Below are positions 63,943 to 64,000 of a stretch of 64,000 nucleotides of DNA, piece after piece. Numbering within the stretch: the stretch's first letter is position 1; each line of letters opens with the position of its first letter. Under the pieces are notes generated by a model. It was not told where the DNA came from, made no database searches, and saw nothing but the letters and a program-made list of their open reading frames with translations. The stretch is from Prevotellaceae bacterium KH2P17 (GTDB lineage Bacteria; Bacteroidota; Bacteroidia; Bacteroidales; Bacteroidaceae). The stretch is taken from the NCBI GenBank assembly GCA_900199655.1, contig FZRE01000010.1, forward strand, positions 1 through 64,000, given 5' to 3'. The position numbers and the translations under genes are program-made.

Positions 63943-64000
63943 TTATTCGGCAGCAACTTCTTCTTCCTCGACGGCGCGGAAGCTGTCCAAATCTTCGGCA
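63943..64000 (-). CDS. C-terminal end of an unidentified acidic-tailed protein (partial)
   Basis: Only the last 18 residues are inside the window: AEDLDSFRAVEEEEVAAE and stop. A strong terminator follows at 63887-63919. The glutamate-rich tail is common among ribosomal and translation proteins of Bacteroidetes, but 18 residues do not allow a family assignment. Confidence 0.6.
   Translation of the reverse strand, partial: AEDLDSFRAVEEEEVAAE

Overview
The window looks like chromosomal DNA from a GC-rich member of the Bacteroidales, most likely Prevotellaceae. The evidence is the type IX secretion translocon SprA beside ruvA, a SusC/SusD pair, Bacteroidetes-type promoters (TAnnTTTG) in front of many genes, and the sequence character of DnaK, RecA and the carboxynorspermidine dehydrogenase. 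The species assignment is inference. No rRNA, tRNA or CRISPR array was seen.

Layout. Bases 1-9720 are foreign and visibly AT-richer than the rest. They hold an IS256-family insertion sequence at the window edge, a short broken piece of carB, and an integrative mobilizable element: MobV relaxase, DUF6371/toprim protein, DUF3987 ATPase, two helix-turn-helix proteins and a tyrosine integrase. No cargo gene is visible. From 9795 the host backbone runs as follows: dnaK; an M3 peptidase; recA with carboxynorspermidine dehydrogenase and a small conserved gene; nhaD; a GNAT acetyltransferase; cysK-metY; an EamA transporter; an AAA ATPase/DUF4435 pair resembling the PARIS defence system; an adhesin-like gene with an ABC exporter; manA-trkH-trkA-dxs; an exported C1 peptidase coupled to an S9 peptidase; a DUF6493/SWIM pair; susD-susC; an FMN-binding lipoprotein-sized protein; ddh; ruvA; sprA; a PH-like membrane protein; a PBP4-type peptidase; an MscS channel; a lipoprotein; ferritin; and the tail of an acidic protein at the right edge.

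The most striking structure is not a gene. Nine intergenic sites carry 72-73 bp elements, each made of three palindromes at an exact 22-bp pitch. Six use a TTCAAG-N3-CTTGAA palindrome and three use a CGACA-N2-TGTCG palindrome. The two sequences are unrelated but the geometry is identical. Four long intergenic islands also carry a composite repeat, R1 (AAAGACAGAGTAACAGAGTA) followed by R2 (a CCTCCCCTT hairpin). Every one of those islands contains or adjoins a triple-palindrome element.

How the genes work together. Several operons show translational coupling by ATGA or similar overlaps: dxs-trkA-trkH, the ABC ATPase and permease, AAA-DUF4435, SWIM-DUF6493, the C1-S9 peptidases, and both ends of the mobile element. 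Peptide scavenging (M3, C1 and S9 peptidases), sulfur assimilation (metY-cysK), ion homeostasis (NhaD, TrkAH, MscS) and the envelope (SprA, PBP4, Ddh, SusCD) dominate. This fits a gut or oral anaerobe living on peptides.
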